From Corynebacterium sp. J010B-136 (GTDB taxonomy: Bacteria; Actinomycetota; Actinomycetes; Mycobacteriales; Mycobacteriaceae), in NCBI RefSeq assembly GCF_002967075.1, contig NZ_PUGE01000007.1, positions 62,001 through 126,000 on the forward strand: a DNA stretch of 64,000 bases, in the 5' to 3' direction. Each line of letters opens with the position of its first letter. Position 1 is the first letter of the stretch. Positions 29,294 through 38,762 of the stretch are shown piece after piece. The position numbers were made by a program, and so were the translations under genes. The notes beneath the pieces were generated by a model. It saw nothing but the letters and a program-made list of their open reading frames with translations. It did not search any database and had not been told where the DNA came from.

Positions 29294-30346
29294 ATGACTG
29301 ATTCTTCTTCCACACAAAACACACCTACAAACAGTAACTTCGGCCCTATCAACCGGGTTCGCAGCTTCTTCCGCGATACTGCCCCGTCGATTAAGCAGCA
29401 AAGAATCATCGCGTTGATTCTTTTGATCTGCCAAGGTGGCATCACGGTTACTGGCTCTGTTGTGCGTGTTACTGGCTCAGGCTTAGGTTGTGAAACCTGG
29501 CCGAACTGCCACGCTGGTTCCTTGGTTCCTGTTCCAGGTGCCGCTCCGTGGATTCACCAGGTCATTGAGTTCGGTAACCGTTTGTTGACCTTTGTGGTTG
29601 CTGCCGCGGCAATTGCCGTCATCGTCGCTATGCACATGGCAAAGCGCCGTTATGAACTCAAACTCTATGCGTGGTTATCACTTGCGGGCATTGCTGTACA
29701 GGCCGTCCTCGGCGCTATCTCCGTCTTTTTGGACCTTCGTTGGTGGGCTGTGGCTATCCACTTCCTTCCGTCGATGGTTCTGGTGTGGATTGCCGCCATG
29801 CTGTATTCGCGCATTAAGGAAGCAGATGATGGGGCTCGCACGCCAGCGCTTAACGATGTCATCCGTTACCTCGCGATTGTCGCCGCCGTAGCGCTTGGCG
29901 TGGTGTTGATGACCGGCACGATGGTTACTGGCTCTGGTGTGCACGCTGGCGATGCTGGCGTGGGCATGGAAGGCCGCTTAGATGTGGACACCAAGGTAAT
30001 GGCCTATATCCATGCTGCCTGCATGTATGTCTACGTTATTTTCACTGTCATCGTCCAGGTCCTTTTGTACCGCAAGGAAGCGCCGCAAGCCGCTAAGAGC
30101 GCGGGCTGGGTTCTTATCGCCTGCATTATCGTGCAGTGGGCGATTGGTGTATTCCAGTTCTACATGGGTGTACCACGCTGGACCATTCCATTCCACATCG
30201 GAATGTCTTCCGTTGTTACCGCATATTCAGCGTTGCTTTATGCTCATGGAATCGTGCGAGCAGGTGGCAGCTTAGGTCTTGAGACCGGTTCACCTGAGGG
30301 TGATATCAAGCGCGAAAAGCGCCAAAAATCACTCGCTTCACGCTAA
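29294..30346 (+). CDS. ctaA: Heme A synthase CtaA
   Basis: The 350-residue membrane enzyme oxidises the heme O methyl group to give heme A for cytochrome aa3 oxidase. There are about eight helices. The heme-binding His and glutamate region is visible in IHQVIEFGNRLL, and the paired-cysteine loop is GSGLGCETWPNCH. ATG 29294 (MTDSSS) is preferred; a TTG at 29276 is in frame but lacks support. The partner CtaB is encoded about 1.1 kb further on the other strand, with the quinone oxidoreductase gene between. Confidence 0.93.
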   Translation: MTDSSSTQNTPTNSNFGPINRVRSFFRDTAPSIKQQRIIALILLICQGGITVTGSVVRVTGSGLGCETWPNCHAGSLVPVPGAAPWIHQVIEFGNRLLTFVVAAAAIAVIVAMHMAKRRYELKLYAWLSLAGIAVQAVLGAISVFLDLRWWAVAIHFLPSMVLVWIAAMLYSRIKEADDGARTPALNDVIRYLAIVAAVALGVVLMTGTMVTGSGVHAGDAGVGMEGRLDVDTKVMAYIHAACMYVYVIFTVIVQVLLYRKEAPQAAKSAGWVLIACIIVQWAIGVFQFYMGVPRWTIPFHIGMSSVVTAYSALLYAHGIVRAGGSLGLETGSPEGDIKREKRQKSLASR

Positions 30347-30365
30347 AAACAGTTAGCCTGGATAT

Positions 30366-31349
30366 ATGTATGCAATCCAGGTAGCAAAACATGGTGGTCC
30401 AGAAGTACTGGAATACACCGAAGTGCCCTCCCCGACCCCAAGCCAGGAGCAGGTATTAGTAGACGTCGTCGCTGCCGGCGTTAACTACATCGATACCTAT
30501 TATCGGGAGGGCATTTATAATGCCGCGACACCTTTTACCATTGGATTAGAAGGCGTCGGCCGGGTAGCACTAGACCCGAAAGGCGAAATCGCTGAGGGCA
30601 CCATGGTTGCCTGGAACAATGCCTTTGGCTCCTATGCAGAGCAAGTATGTGTGGACCGCAACCGCATGGTGGCAGTTCCTGATGACATCGACATCAATGT
30701 CGCAGGCACCATGCTGCTGCAAGGAATCACCGCGCATTACCTTATCCACGGCGTAGCCGACTTGGGCGAAAATAGCTCCTGCTTGATTACCGCTGGGGCC
30801 GGCGGCGTGGGCCTATTGGCCACTCAGATGGCCAAGGCTGCAGGCGCCACCGTGTACACGGTGGTCTCTTCCGATGAAAAAGAGCAACTGTCCTACGAAG
30901 CCGGCGCCGATCAAGTCTTCCGCTATTCGGGTGGTCTCGCTGAACAAGTACGTCGCTTTAATGGCGGCCGCGGCGTTGATGTTGTCTATGACGGCGTCGG
31001 CAAAGACACCTTCCAGGAATCGCTCGAAGTAGTGCGTCCACGCGGCATCGTCTGCCTCTTTGGCGCGGCGTCTGGCCCTGTTGACCCGATTGACCCACAG
31101 GTACTTAATAAGCACGGCTCAATCTTTCTCACGCGCCCTTCTATTGGTGCCTATACCGCCACTGATGCTGAGTTCCAGATGCGCGCTTCTACCGTCGTAC
31201 AAATGGTCAACGAAGGAAAGCTCACCTTCCGCGTTCACGATGTCTATGACCTTAAAGATGCGCGTCAAGCGCACACCGACTTGCAGAACCGCAAAACAAC
31301 CGGCTCTATCGTCCTCCGGGTGCAACCAAGCAGCACAGATCAGCGCTAA
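30366..31349 (+). CDS. qor: NADPH:quinone oxidoreductase (zinc-free MDR family)
   Basis: The 327-residue medium-chain dehydrogenase has the quinone oxidoreductase profile: GVNYIDTYYREGIY near the N terminus and nucleotide motif GAGGVGLLATQMAK in the middle. It lacks the structural zinc cysteines of alcohol dehydrogenases. The reaction is one- or two-electron quinone reduction with NADPH; the physiological acceptor is not readable. It starts 19 nt after ctaA, so it is probably in the same transcript, and ends at a terminator shared with ctaB. Confidence 0.87.
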   Translation: MYAIQVAKHGGPEVLEYTEVPSPTPSQEQVLVDVVAAGVNYIDTYYREGIYNAATPFTIGLEGVGRVALDPKGEIAEGTMVAWNNAFGSYAEQVCVDRNRMVAVPDDIDINVAGTMLLQGITAHYLIHGVADLGENSSCLITAGAGGVGLLATQMAKAAGATVYTVVSSDEKEQLSYEAGADQVFRYSGGLAEQVRRFNGGRGVDVVYDGVGKDTFQESLEVVRPRGIVCLFGAASGPVDPIDPQVLNKHGSIFLTRPSIGAYTATDAEFQMRASTVVQMVNEGKLTFRVHDVYDLKDARQAHTDLQNRKTTGSIVLRVQPSSTDQR

Positions 31350-31381
31350 CTGGCACTAATCTGCACTAATCTACAACAAGG

Positions 31382-31420
31382 ACGTAGCCTCCACCAGGGT
31401 TTTCCCAGTGGAGGCCACGT
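31382..31420. terminator. Bidirectional terminator between qor and ctaB
   Basis: GCCTCCAC (31387-31394) pairs with GTGGAGGC (31408-31415). The stem extends outward through ACGT/ACGT (31382-31385 and 31417-31420) and inward through GGG/CCC. It lies between two convergent genes. Confidence 0.75.
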
Positions 31421-31467
31421 CTAAATTATGTATTTATGTACTTATGTCCTCAATCGAGGGCGCTTAC

Positions 31468-32412
31468 TTAGAAGAGAACGGTTGACCAACCCAGCATGCG
31501 GCCGAGTGGTTCCCAACCGACAATCGCGTCTATGGTCAGGCCGATAAACAGTACCGAGAGGTAGTTATTGGAGTAGATAAATAGACGCATTGGCTTGACC
31601 TTCGCGCCCTTTTTCACGCCATCGTGCAGGCGAATAGCCATCCACAAGAATCCGATGCCGGAAACTACAGCGGCAACCAGATAGATCCACGATGCTGCGG
31701 GAAGCAGAAGGAAAGTCACAATCACAGTGCCGACTGTGTACCACACAATCTGACGGGTTACTTCGGTTTCTTTCGCAACGACCGGCAGCATTGGGACACC
31801 AGCGCGGCGGTAGTCTTCCTTGTACTTCATTGCCAGCGCCCAGGTGTGTGGCGGGGTCCAGAAGAAAATGATGAGGAAAAGAACAACTGCTTGCCACCAG
31901 CGGTCTGGCTGACCATCAATCGCATTATCGCGAATAACAGCCCAGCCAACGAGTGCTGGCATGCAACCTGCAAGGCCACCCCACACGATGCCCTGCTCGT
32001 TTTTCATCTTCAGCCACTTGGTGTAGACGAAGACGTAGAAGAAGTTAGTCAGCAAGACGAAAAATGCTGCTAACCACGAATTGGCCAAAACTCCGAGCCA
32101 GAACACGGACAATGCCAGCATGATGAAGGCGAAGACCGCAGCATTCTTACGGCTGATTTTTCCACGAACCAAAGGACGCGCGCGGGTGCGCTGCATTTTT
32201 TGATCAAGCTCATATTCGACCACGTTGTTGAACGTGTGCGCTGCCGCAGCACCCATCCATCCGCCGAAAATGGTGGATACGATGAGCCAAATATTATCGG
32301 CAGCGGCTTCGATACCGCGCTGAGCCTGCAGCATGGCAGGGATGGCGGCTACAAGGAGGAGCTCGATGATCCTAGGTTTTGTCAAAGCAATATAGGCCTT
32401 GATGGTGTCCAA
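31468..32412 (-). CDS. ctaB: Protoheme IX farnesyltransferase (heme O synthase) CtaB
   Basis: The 314-residue membrane prenyltransferase attaches a farnesyl group to heme B, giving heme O for CtaA. The UbiA-type motif [20 protein letters not shown] holds the conserved Asn, Asp and Arg residues; the second motif region is [18 protein letters not shown] chose TTG 32412 because GGAGG then lies 8 nt upstream. The TTG at 32427 would place that ribosome site inside the coding sequence. It is transcribed divergently from tkt. Confidence 0.93.
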   Translation of the reverse strand: MDTIKAYIALTKPRIIELLLVAAIPAMLQAQRGIEAAADNIWLIVSTIFGGWMGAAAAHTFNNVVEYELDQKMQRTRARPLVRGKISRKNAAVFAFIMLALSVFWLGVLANSWLAAFFVLLTNFFYVFVYTKWLKMKNEQGIVWGGLAGCMPALVGWAVIRDNAIDGQPDRWWQAVVLFLIIFFWTPPHTWALAMKYKEDYRRAGVPMLPVVAKETEVTRQIVWYTVGTVIVTFLLLPAASWIYLVAAVVSGIGFLWMAIRLHDGVKKGAKVKPMRLFIYSNNYLSVLFIGLTIDAIVGWEPLGRMLGWSTVLF

Positions 32413-32815
32413 GGAATTTTCCTCCAACTATTAATTGTCTTTGCGCAGTGCAGCAGAATTGGGATACGCCGAGTGTTGATCGGAGCATGTGTTATCTGCT
32501 TGTTCAGGCGCGTATTTGTACTAAAAAATAATGGCACCTCAGTGCCGATTACGCTTTACTAGTCGAACAGGAAATCAATGTAGTTCCCCGCCGCACCTAA
32601 TTGGTAGGCAATGTCACATTGGGGTGTTGTGACAATAAGCCCATCAACTTTTATCTACGTATAAGTAGGTTAAGCAGCAGCTAACCATCCCAGCCTACAA
32701 CTTTTTGTGGAAAGGACGAAATAGCTTCATCTAGTCGATCCTTCCCGGGCGAGGAATCAGTAGACTTGTACGCGTCAGTAATAATCCCGATTAGATTGGT
32801 GAGGCAACTTAAACC
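32413..32815. other. Divergent ctaB-tkt promoter region
   Basis: No gene is visible in about 400 bp. Three features stand out. A small hairpin GGCAC/GTGCC (32533-32546) reads as a terminator on the minus strand, because the T-run ATTATTTTTTAG follows it. An inverted repeat TGTCACA-N9-TGTGACA (32612-32634) has 7-bp arms. A -10-like TAGACT lies at 32761-32766, 49 nt before the tkt start; the same hexamer precedes zwf. Which regulators act here cannot be said from sequence. Confidence 0.6.
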
Positions 32816-34930
32816 GTGTCTTCTTCGAACCTCTCCCCCGAATTGCAGGCGATGACAGAGCGTCGCTACCCCGATGACTGGTCAGAGCTTGACACTCGCG
32901 CGATTGATACCGTGCGTGTTCTAGCAGCAGACGCGGTACAAAACTGCGGTTCTGGCCACCCGGGCACCGCGATGTCTTTGGCACCGCTGGCTTATACGCT
33001 GTACCAGCACGTGCTCGACCACGCCCCTAAGGACGTCAACTGGGCAGGCCGTGACCGCTTTGTCTTGTCAGTCGGTCACTCCTCATTGACCCAGTACATC
33101 CAGTTGTACTTGGGCGGTTTCGGGTTGGAGATGAAAGACCTCGAAGCTCTTCGCACCTGGGATTCTCTAACTCCAGGTCACCCAGAAGTTGGCCACACTG
33201 ATGGCGTAGAAATTACCACTGGCCCACTTGGCCAGGGCCTAGCTTCCTCTGTGGGTATGGCTATGGCAGCGCGCAAGGAGCGCGGTCTTTTCGACCCAGA
33301 GACCCCAGCCGGCGAGTCCCCATTCGATCACTACGTCTTTGTCATCGCATCTGATGGCGATCTGCAAGAAGGCGTGACCGCAGAAGCTTCTTCGCTGGCT
33401 GGCACGCAGCAGTTGGGCAACTTGATTGTCTTCTGGGATGACAACCGCATCTCCATCGAAGACGACACCAACATTGCCTTCAATGAAGACGTCAATGCGC
33501 GCTACGAGGCTTATGGCTGGCACGTGCAGACTGTGGAATCCGGCGAAGACGTCGTATCCATCCTGGAAGCTGTAGAAAACGCTAAGGCTGAGACCTCTCG
33601 CCCATCCTTTATCCGCGTCAAGACCGTCATCGGTTACCCAGCGCCAAATAAGATGAACACTGGTGGCGTCCACGGCGCTGCCTTGGGCGATGATGAAGTG
33701 GCAGCAACCAAGGAAATCCTCGGTTTCGATCCAGCTGTTAACTTCCACATTGACGACGAAGTTATCGCGCACACCCGTAAGCTCGCGGATCGCGGTGAAG
33801 AGAAGAAGGCCGCGTGGCAGCAGAAGTTCGACGCGTGGGCAGCTGCCAACCCAGAAAATAAGGCGCTGTTTGACCGTCTTGCAGCACGTGAGTTGCCAGA
33901 AGGTTTTGCTGAAGACCTGCCTTCTTGGGATGCAGACCCGAAGGGTGTTGCAACCCGTAAGGCTTCTGAGGCAGCTATCCAGGCCCTGGCAGCTAAGTTG
34001 CCGGAGATGTGGGGCGGCTCCGCTGACCTCGCAGGTTCTAACAACACGGTCATCAAGGGTGCACCGTCCTTTGGCCCAGAGTCCATCACCACCGACATGT
34101 GGTCCGCTGATCCGCACGCTGGCCGTAACCTACACTTCGGTATCCGTGAGCACGCGATGGCTGCAATCATGAACGGTGTCGCACTGCACGGCAACACCCG
34201 CGTCTACGGCGGCACCTTCTTGATCTTCTCCGAGTACCAGTTCCCAGCTGTTCGTCTGGGCGCATTGATGTCGACTGATACCTACTACGTGTGGACTCAC
34301 GACTCCATCGGTCTGGGCGAAGACGGCCCGACCCACCAGCCAGTCGAGGTGCTCTCTGCATTGCGCGCAGTACCTAATCTGTCTGTTATCCGCCCAGCGG
34401 ATGCTAATGAGACCGTGCAGGCATGGGCTGCAGCAATGGAATACAAGGCTGCTCCAAAGGGCCTTTCCCTCACCCGCCAAAACATCCCAGTGCTGGAAGG
34501 CACAAAGGAAAAGGCAGCCGAAGGTGTTCGTCGCGGTGGCTACGTCCTCGTAGAAGAATCTGCAGAAACCCCAGACGTAATCCTCATCGCCACCGGTTCC
34601 GAGGTTCAGCTTGCAGTCGAGGCTGCAAAGCAGCTGGAATCCGCGGGCACCGCAACGCGAGTAGTCTCGATGCCATGCCAGGAATGGTTTGAGGAACAAC
34701 CTGCGCAATACCGCGAAGAAGTTCTGCCATCATCTGTTCTGGCACGCGTTTCAGTGGAAGCTGGCGTCGCTCAGTCGTGGCACAAGTACTTGGGCTTTGC
34801 AGGTCGCGCAGTATCTATCGAGCACTTCGGTGCTTCTGCACCTGCTGAAGAGCTCTTCGAGCGCTATGGCTTTACCGTCGACAACGTCGTCGCCGCTGCT
34901 GAAGAATCTCTAGCCGCAGCGAAGAATTAG
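32816..34930 (+). CDS. tkt: Transketolase
   Basis: The 704-residue thiamine-diphosphate enzyme moves two-carbon units between sugar phosphates in the non-oxidative pentose phosphate pathway. The N-terminal domain has GHPGTAMSLAP and the TPP/Mg motif ASDGDLQEG...DDNRIS. The pyrimidine domain has HFGIREHAMAAIMNG, and the C-terminal domain ends near residue 700. The start is GTG 32816 after GTGAGGC. Codon use is highly biased. tal follows after 12 nt. Confidence 0.97.
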   Translation: MSSSNLSPELQAMTERRYPDDWSELDTRAIDTVRVLAADAVQNCGSGHPGTAMSLAPLAYTLYQHVLDHAPKDVNWAGRDRFVLSVGHSSLTQYIQLYLGGFGLEMKDLEALRTWDSLTPGHPEVGHTDGVEITTGPLGQGLASSVGMAMAARKERGLFDPETPAGESPFDHYVFVIASDGDLQEGVTAEASSLAGTQQLGNLIVFWDDNRISIEDDTNIAFNEDVNARYEAYGWHVQTVESGEDVVSILEAVENAKAETSRPSFIRVKTVIGYPAPNKMNTGGVHGAALGDDEVAATKEILGFDPAVNFHIDDEVIAHTRKLADRGEEKKAAWQQKFDAWAAANPENKALFDRLAARELPEGFAEDLPSWDADPKGVATRKASEAAIQALAAKLPEMWGGSADLAGSNNTVIKGAPSFGPESITTDMWSADPHAGRNLHFGIREHAMAAIMNGVALHGNTRVYGGTFLIFSEYQFPAVRLGALMSTDTYYVWTHDSIGLGEDGPTHQPVEVLSALRAVPNLSVIRPADANETVQAWAAAMEYKAAPKGLSLTRQNIPVLEGTKEKAAEGVRRGGYVLVEESAETPDVILIATGSEVQLAVEAAKQLESAGTATRVVSMPCQEWFEEQPAQYREEVLPSSVLARVSVEAGVAQSWHKYLGFAGRAVSIEHFGASAPAEELFERYGFTVDNVVAAAEESLAAAKN

Positions 34931-34942
34931 GAGTTAAGGCAT

Positions 34943-36028
34943 ATGACCACCATTGATGAACTAGCACAACTCGGCACCTCCACGTGGCTTGATGACTTGT
35001 CACGCGACCGCCTCGAGTCTGGCAACCTCAAAGAACTCATCAGCACCAAATCAATCGTCGGTGTCACCACCAACCCAGCGATCTTTGCCACAGCAATGAC
35101 CCAGGGCACCGCTTATGACGAAGATTTCGCACAGCTAAAGGCAGACCGCGCAAAGGCAGATGAGGCAGTTTACTCACTGGCTATTGACGACGTGCGCAAT
35201 GCCTGCGATGTATTCCAGGAGACCTTCGAGAAATCCGGCGGCAAAGATGGTCGTGTATCTATCGAGGTAGATCCGCGCATCTCTGACGACGCTGATGCGA
35301 CCATCGCGCAGGCGCGTGAATTGTGGAACCGCGTTGGCCGTGACAACGTCATGATCAAGATCCCAGCGACCGATGGCTCCATGAGCGCTATCAGCGAAGC
35401 TTTGGCTGATGGTATTTCCGTCAACGTCACCTTGATTTTCTCTCTTGAGCGCTACAAGGAAGTCATCGAGGCTTTCAAGACCGGCATTCGCCGTGCGAAG
35501 GAAAACGACTTGGACATCTCCAAGATCCACTCTGTGGCGTCGTTCTTCGTCTCCCGCGTGGATGTAGAAATTGATAAGCGTTTGGAAAAGATTGGCTCCG
35601 ATGAAGCTCTTGCGCTTCGCGGCAAGGCCGGCGTTGCTAATGCACAGCAGGCTTATGCTTTGTACCTCTCCGAGTTGGAAAATGCTTCCGACTTGCCGGA
35701 GGGCACAAACCTGCAGCGTCCGCTGTGGGCATCGACAGGCGTGAAAAACCCTGAATACGCACCGACCTTGTACGTATCGGAACTCGCTGGCCCAAACACG
35801 GTCAATACCATGCCAGAAAAGACCATCGACGCCACCTTGGAATCCGATTCCTTGCACGGTGACACCTTGACCAACACTGCTGAGGAATCAGCACAGGTCC
35901 TGCGTGATATCGCGGAAATTGGTGTCGATCTCGACGATGTCTTTGCGCAGCTTGAGCGCGAAGGCGTAGAAAAGTTCGTTGACGCGTGGAATGAACTCCT
36001 CGAATCAGTAACCCCACGCCTTACTTAA
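34943..36028 (+). CDS. tal: Transaldolase
   Basis: The 361-residue enzyme transfers dihydroxyacetone units via a Schiff-base lysine. The catalytic region NVMIKIPATDGS and the signature GVTTNPAIFATAM are present. The length is typical of the actinobacterial class (about 360 residues). ATG 34943 follows TAGGAGTTAAGG, and the gene is co-transcribed with tkt. A strong terminator at 36068 separates it from zwf. Confidence 0.97.
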   Translation: MTTIDELAQLGTSTWLDDLSRDRLESGNLKELISTKSIVGVTTNPAIFATAMTQGTAYDEDFAQLKADRAKADEAVYSLAIDDVRNACDVFQETFEKSGGKDGRVSIEVDPRISDDADATIAQARELWNRVGRDNVMIKIPATDGSMSAISEALADGISVNVTLIFSLERYKEVIEAFKTGIRRAKENDLDISKIHSVASFFVSRVDVEIDKRLEKIGSDEALALRGKAGVANAQQAYALYLSELENASDLPEGTNLQRPLWASTGVKNPEYAPTLYVSELAGPNTVNTMPEKTIDATLESDSLHGDTLTNTAEESAQVLRDIAEIGVDLDDVFAQLEREGVEKFVDAWNELLESVTPRLT

Positions 36029-36067
36029 TCGTCAATCGCTATGGCGAGCTAACGAAGTATACGAAGC

Positions 36068-36116
36068 TGTCGGGTGCCAGGATGCATAAACGCATGCTGG
36101 CACCCGACATCTTTTT
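36068..36116 (+). terminator. Strong intrinsic terminator between tal and zwf
   Basis: TGTCGGGTGCCAG (36068-36080) pairs with CTGGCACCCGACA (36097-36109). The stem continues inward through ATGC/GCAT after one mismatch, with a 6-nt loop, and is followed by TCTTTTT. It lies inside a gene set that is one operon in C. glutamicum. Confidence 0.88.
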
Positions 36117-36149
36117 AGTGGCAAGCAACTACCAATCCGCACAAGCTAG

Positions 36150-36155
36150 TAGACT
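36150..36155 (+). promoter_or_regulatory. Candidate zwf -10 box
   Basis: TAGACT lies 37 nt before the chosen zwf start and after the tal terminator, identical to the hexamer upstream of tkt. There is no clear -35. The position makes an independent zwf promoter plausible. Confidence 0.45.
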
Positions 36156-36192
36156 CGGAAGAGTTCAATTTCGCTGAAAGGATTGCTTGCTT

Positions 36193-37725
36193 GTGACTAG
36201 CCCTAGCGACTGGGTTAACCCCCTGCGTGATGATAAAGATAAACGCCTCCCCCGCATTGCCGGACCAGCCGGCATGGTCATCTTCGGTGTAACCGGTGAC
36301 CTTGCCCGCAAGAAGCTCCTGCCGGCAATTTACGACTTGGCCAACCGAGGTTTATTGCCAGCTGGTTTTACCCTCGTCGGCTACGGCCGCCGGCAGTGGG
36401 ATAAAGAAGCCTTTTGCGACTATGTAAAGCAGGCTGTTGAAGCTGGAGCACGCACCCCGTTTCGTGAGAATGTGTGGACTCATCTTGCGCAGGGCTTTGA
36501 ATTTGTCTCCGGTGACTTTGACGACAAGGGCTTCGATGCTCTCTCCGCACGCTTAAAAGAGCTAGATTCATCACGTGGCACCGGTGGAAACTGGGCGTTT
36601 TACCTGTCGGTACCGCCAGACTACTTCTCGGATATCTGTCACCAGATCGAACGCGTCGGCATGGCTACTCCAACGGATGATTCATGGCGTCGTGTGATCA
36701 TCGAAAAGCCTTTTGGCCACAACCAAGAATCTGCGCGCGAACTCAATGAAATCGTCAACGCGGTCTTTCCCGAAGATGCGGTGTTCCGCATTGACCACTA
36801 CCTCGGTAAAGAAACTGTGCAAAACATCATGGCATTGCGTTTTGCGAACCAGATTTATGAGCCGATGTGGAATGCGCACTACATTGACCACGTGCAAATC
36901 ACCATGGCTGAAGACATCGGCTTGGGCGGGCGTGCCGGCTACTACGACGGCATTGGCGCAGCACGTGACGTTATCCAAAACCACCTCATTCAGCTCCTTG
37001 CGCTTGTTGCGATGGAAGAACCTAGCTCTTTCCGTCCTTCGGCGCTGCAGGCTGAAAAGATTAAGGTCTTACAGGCAACCACGCCTGTCTACCCCTTGTC
37101 TAAGACCACCGCGCGTGGCCAGTACGCAGCTGGTTGGCAAGGCTCGGAATACGTCAAGGGCCTGCGCGAAGAAGAAGGCTTCGACCCTAATTCCACCACG
37201 GAGACCTACGCGGCTTGTACCTTGGAGGTCAACTCACGTCGCTGGGCCGGAGTACCTTTCTACCTGCGTACCGGCAAGCGTCTCGGTCGCCGCGTGACCG
37301 AGATTGCCTTGGTCTTTAAGCCAGCTCCGCACCAGCCATTTGATAGCAATCAGGCTGCGGCACTTGGTGCTAACGCCGTGGTCATTCGCGTGCAGCCCGA
37401 CGAAGGCGTGACCTTGCGCTTTGGTTCCAAGGTTCCGGGGTCCACGATGGAAGTCCGCGACGTTAACATGGACTTTTCCTATGCGCAGGCCTTCACGGAA
37501 GAATCGCCAGAAGCTTATGAGCGTTTGATCTTGGATGCTTTGTTGGATGAATCCTCGCTGTTTCCGACCAATGAAGAAGTGGAGCTTTCCTGGGCCATGC
37601 TCGACCCAATTTTGGAATACTGGGAGAACAATGGCCAACCAGAAAGCTATGCTGCGGGCACCTGGGGGCCGGAATCGGCTGATGCCATGCTCTCGCGCAC
37701 TGGCCGCACCTGGCGTCGTCCGTAA
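36193..37725 (+). CDS. zwf: Glucose-6-phosphate 1-dehydrogenase
   Basis: The 510-residue enzyme makes 6-phosphogluconolactone and NADPH, the first oxidative pentose phosphate step. The nucleotide motif GVTGDLARKK lies near residue 35 and the active-site motif RIDHYLGKE near residue 200. GTG 36193 is chosen because AAAGGA lies 10 nt upstream; TTG 36187 would leave only 4 nt. It works as a complex with OpcA, encoded next. The sequence is very similar to the C. glutamicum enzyme. Confidence 0.96.
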   Translation: MTSPSDWVNPLRDDKDKRLPRIAGPAGMVIFGVTGDLARKKLLPAIYDLANRGLLPAGFTLVGYGRRQWDKEAFCDYVKQAVEAGARTPFRENVWTHLAQGFEFVSGDFDDKGFDALSARLKELDSSRGTGGNWAFYLSVPPDYFSDICHQIERVGMATPTDDSWRRVIIEKPFGHNQESARELNEIVNAVFPEDAVFRIDHYLGKETVQNIMALRFANQIYEPMWNAHYIDHVQITMAEDIGLGGRAGYYDGIGAARDVIQNHLIQLLALVAMEEPSSFRPSALQAEKIKVLQATTPVYPLSKTTARGQYAAGWQGSEYVKGLREEEGFDPNSTTETYAACTLEVNSRRWAGVPFYLRTGKRLGRRVTEIALVFKPAPHQPFDSNQAAALGANAVVIRVQPDEGVTLRFGSKVPGSTMEVRDVNMDFSYAQAFTEESPEAYERLILDALLDESSLFPTNEEVELSWAMLDPILEYWENNGQPESYAAGTWGPESADAMLSRTGRTWRRP

Positions 37726-37752
37726 ATCATCAAGCGTGAAGGATAAATAGCT

Positions 37753-38682
37753 GTGATCACCCCAATGCCCAATACGACCACGAGCAAAATTGCGCGCGGT
37801 CTCGTTGAAGCTCAAGAGCACTACACCCTGACGACTTCTCGCGTGTTGACCCTGATTGTGGTCGTCAACGCCGATGATGAAGTCGATGCGGTATTAGATT
37901 CAATTCGTGATGCCTCCCATGAGCACCCCTCGCGCGTGCTCGTGGTTATTCGCGGTAATCGTCGCGCGGAGCCATTGCTTAATGCAGAGCTGCGTGTCGG
38001 CGGCGAAGCTGGCGCTTCTGAAATCGTGGTTATGCACCTCTTCGGTGCTTTGGCAGATAACGCCGAATCGGTTGTTACTCCCCTGTTGCTACCTGATACC
38101 CCAATCGTGGTCTGGTGGCCAACTGCTGCGCCACCGGAACCTGCACGCACACCGATTGGCGCTTTAGGCCAACGTCGCATCACCCACGCCACCACCAAGC
38201 AGGATCTGGGCAATCTGTCTTCCGGCTACACCCCGGGCGATACCGATATGGCATGGGGTGAGATTACTCAGTGGCGCGGTATCGTCGCCTCGTCTTTGGA
38301 CCGCTTGCCGCATGAGGCAGTTCAGCGCGTCGAGGTCTCTGGTCCAAGCAACAGCTTGGCAGTCGACTTGGCAGCAGCGTGGTTGCATGATCGCTTAGGA
38401 GTTCCCGTGAAGCGGCTTGTAACTGAAGCGTCAGGAGCGAAATCCAGCGCGGATGAGAAATTCACGATTCATAGCGTGCACTTTTTCCGCGATACTTCCG
38501 ACATCATCATTGATGCCGTGGAAGCAGGTTCTGTCCGCGTCAATGTTCCGGGCTCTCCGGAGTCCATGGTCGCGCTCAATACCCGCTCCAGTGCAGAGAT
38601 TTTGTCTGAAGAATTGCGCCACCTGGACGCGGATAAGGCCTACGCACACACACTGCGCGGACTGCGCCAAGTAGACTACTAA
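37753..38682 (+). CDS. opcA: OpcA, glucose-6-phosphate dehydrogenase assembly protein
   Basis: The 309-residue protein shows the actinobacterial OpcA pattern: TSRVLTLIVVV, GEAGASEIVVMHLFG, VTPLLLPDTPIVVWWP, RRITHA and the C-terminal SEELRHLD. It has no catalytic motif; OpcA is needed for full activity of Zwf. GTG 37753 follows GAAGGA with a 9-nt spacer, 27 nt after zwf. Part of the zwf-opcA-pgl unit. Confidence 0.93.
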   Translation: MITPMPNTTTSKIARGLVEAQEHYTLTTSRVLTLIVVVNADDEVDAVLDSIRDASHEHPSRVLVVIRGNRRAEPLLNAELRVGGEAGASEIVVMHLFGALADNAESVVTPLLLPDTPIVVWWPTAAPPEPARTPIGALGQRRITHATTKQDLGNLSSGYTPGDTDMAWGEITQWRGIVASSLDRLPHEAVQRVEVSGPSNSLAVDLAAAWLHDRLGVPVKRLVTEASGAKSSADEKFTIHSVHFFRDTSDIIIDAVEAGSVRVNVPGSPESMVALNTRSSAEILSEELRHLDADKAYAHTLRGLRQVDY

Positions 38683-38762
38683 CTAGTTTTATATCGCTTA
38701 GTTTTCTGCGCCGGACAATTTTTGAAACGGCGCAGGTACCTGAAAGGACATTAACTTTAGTC

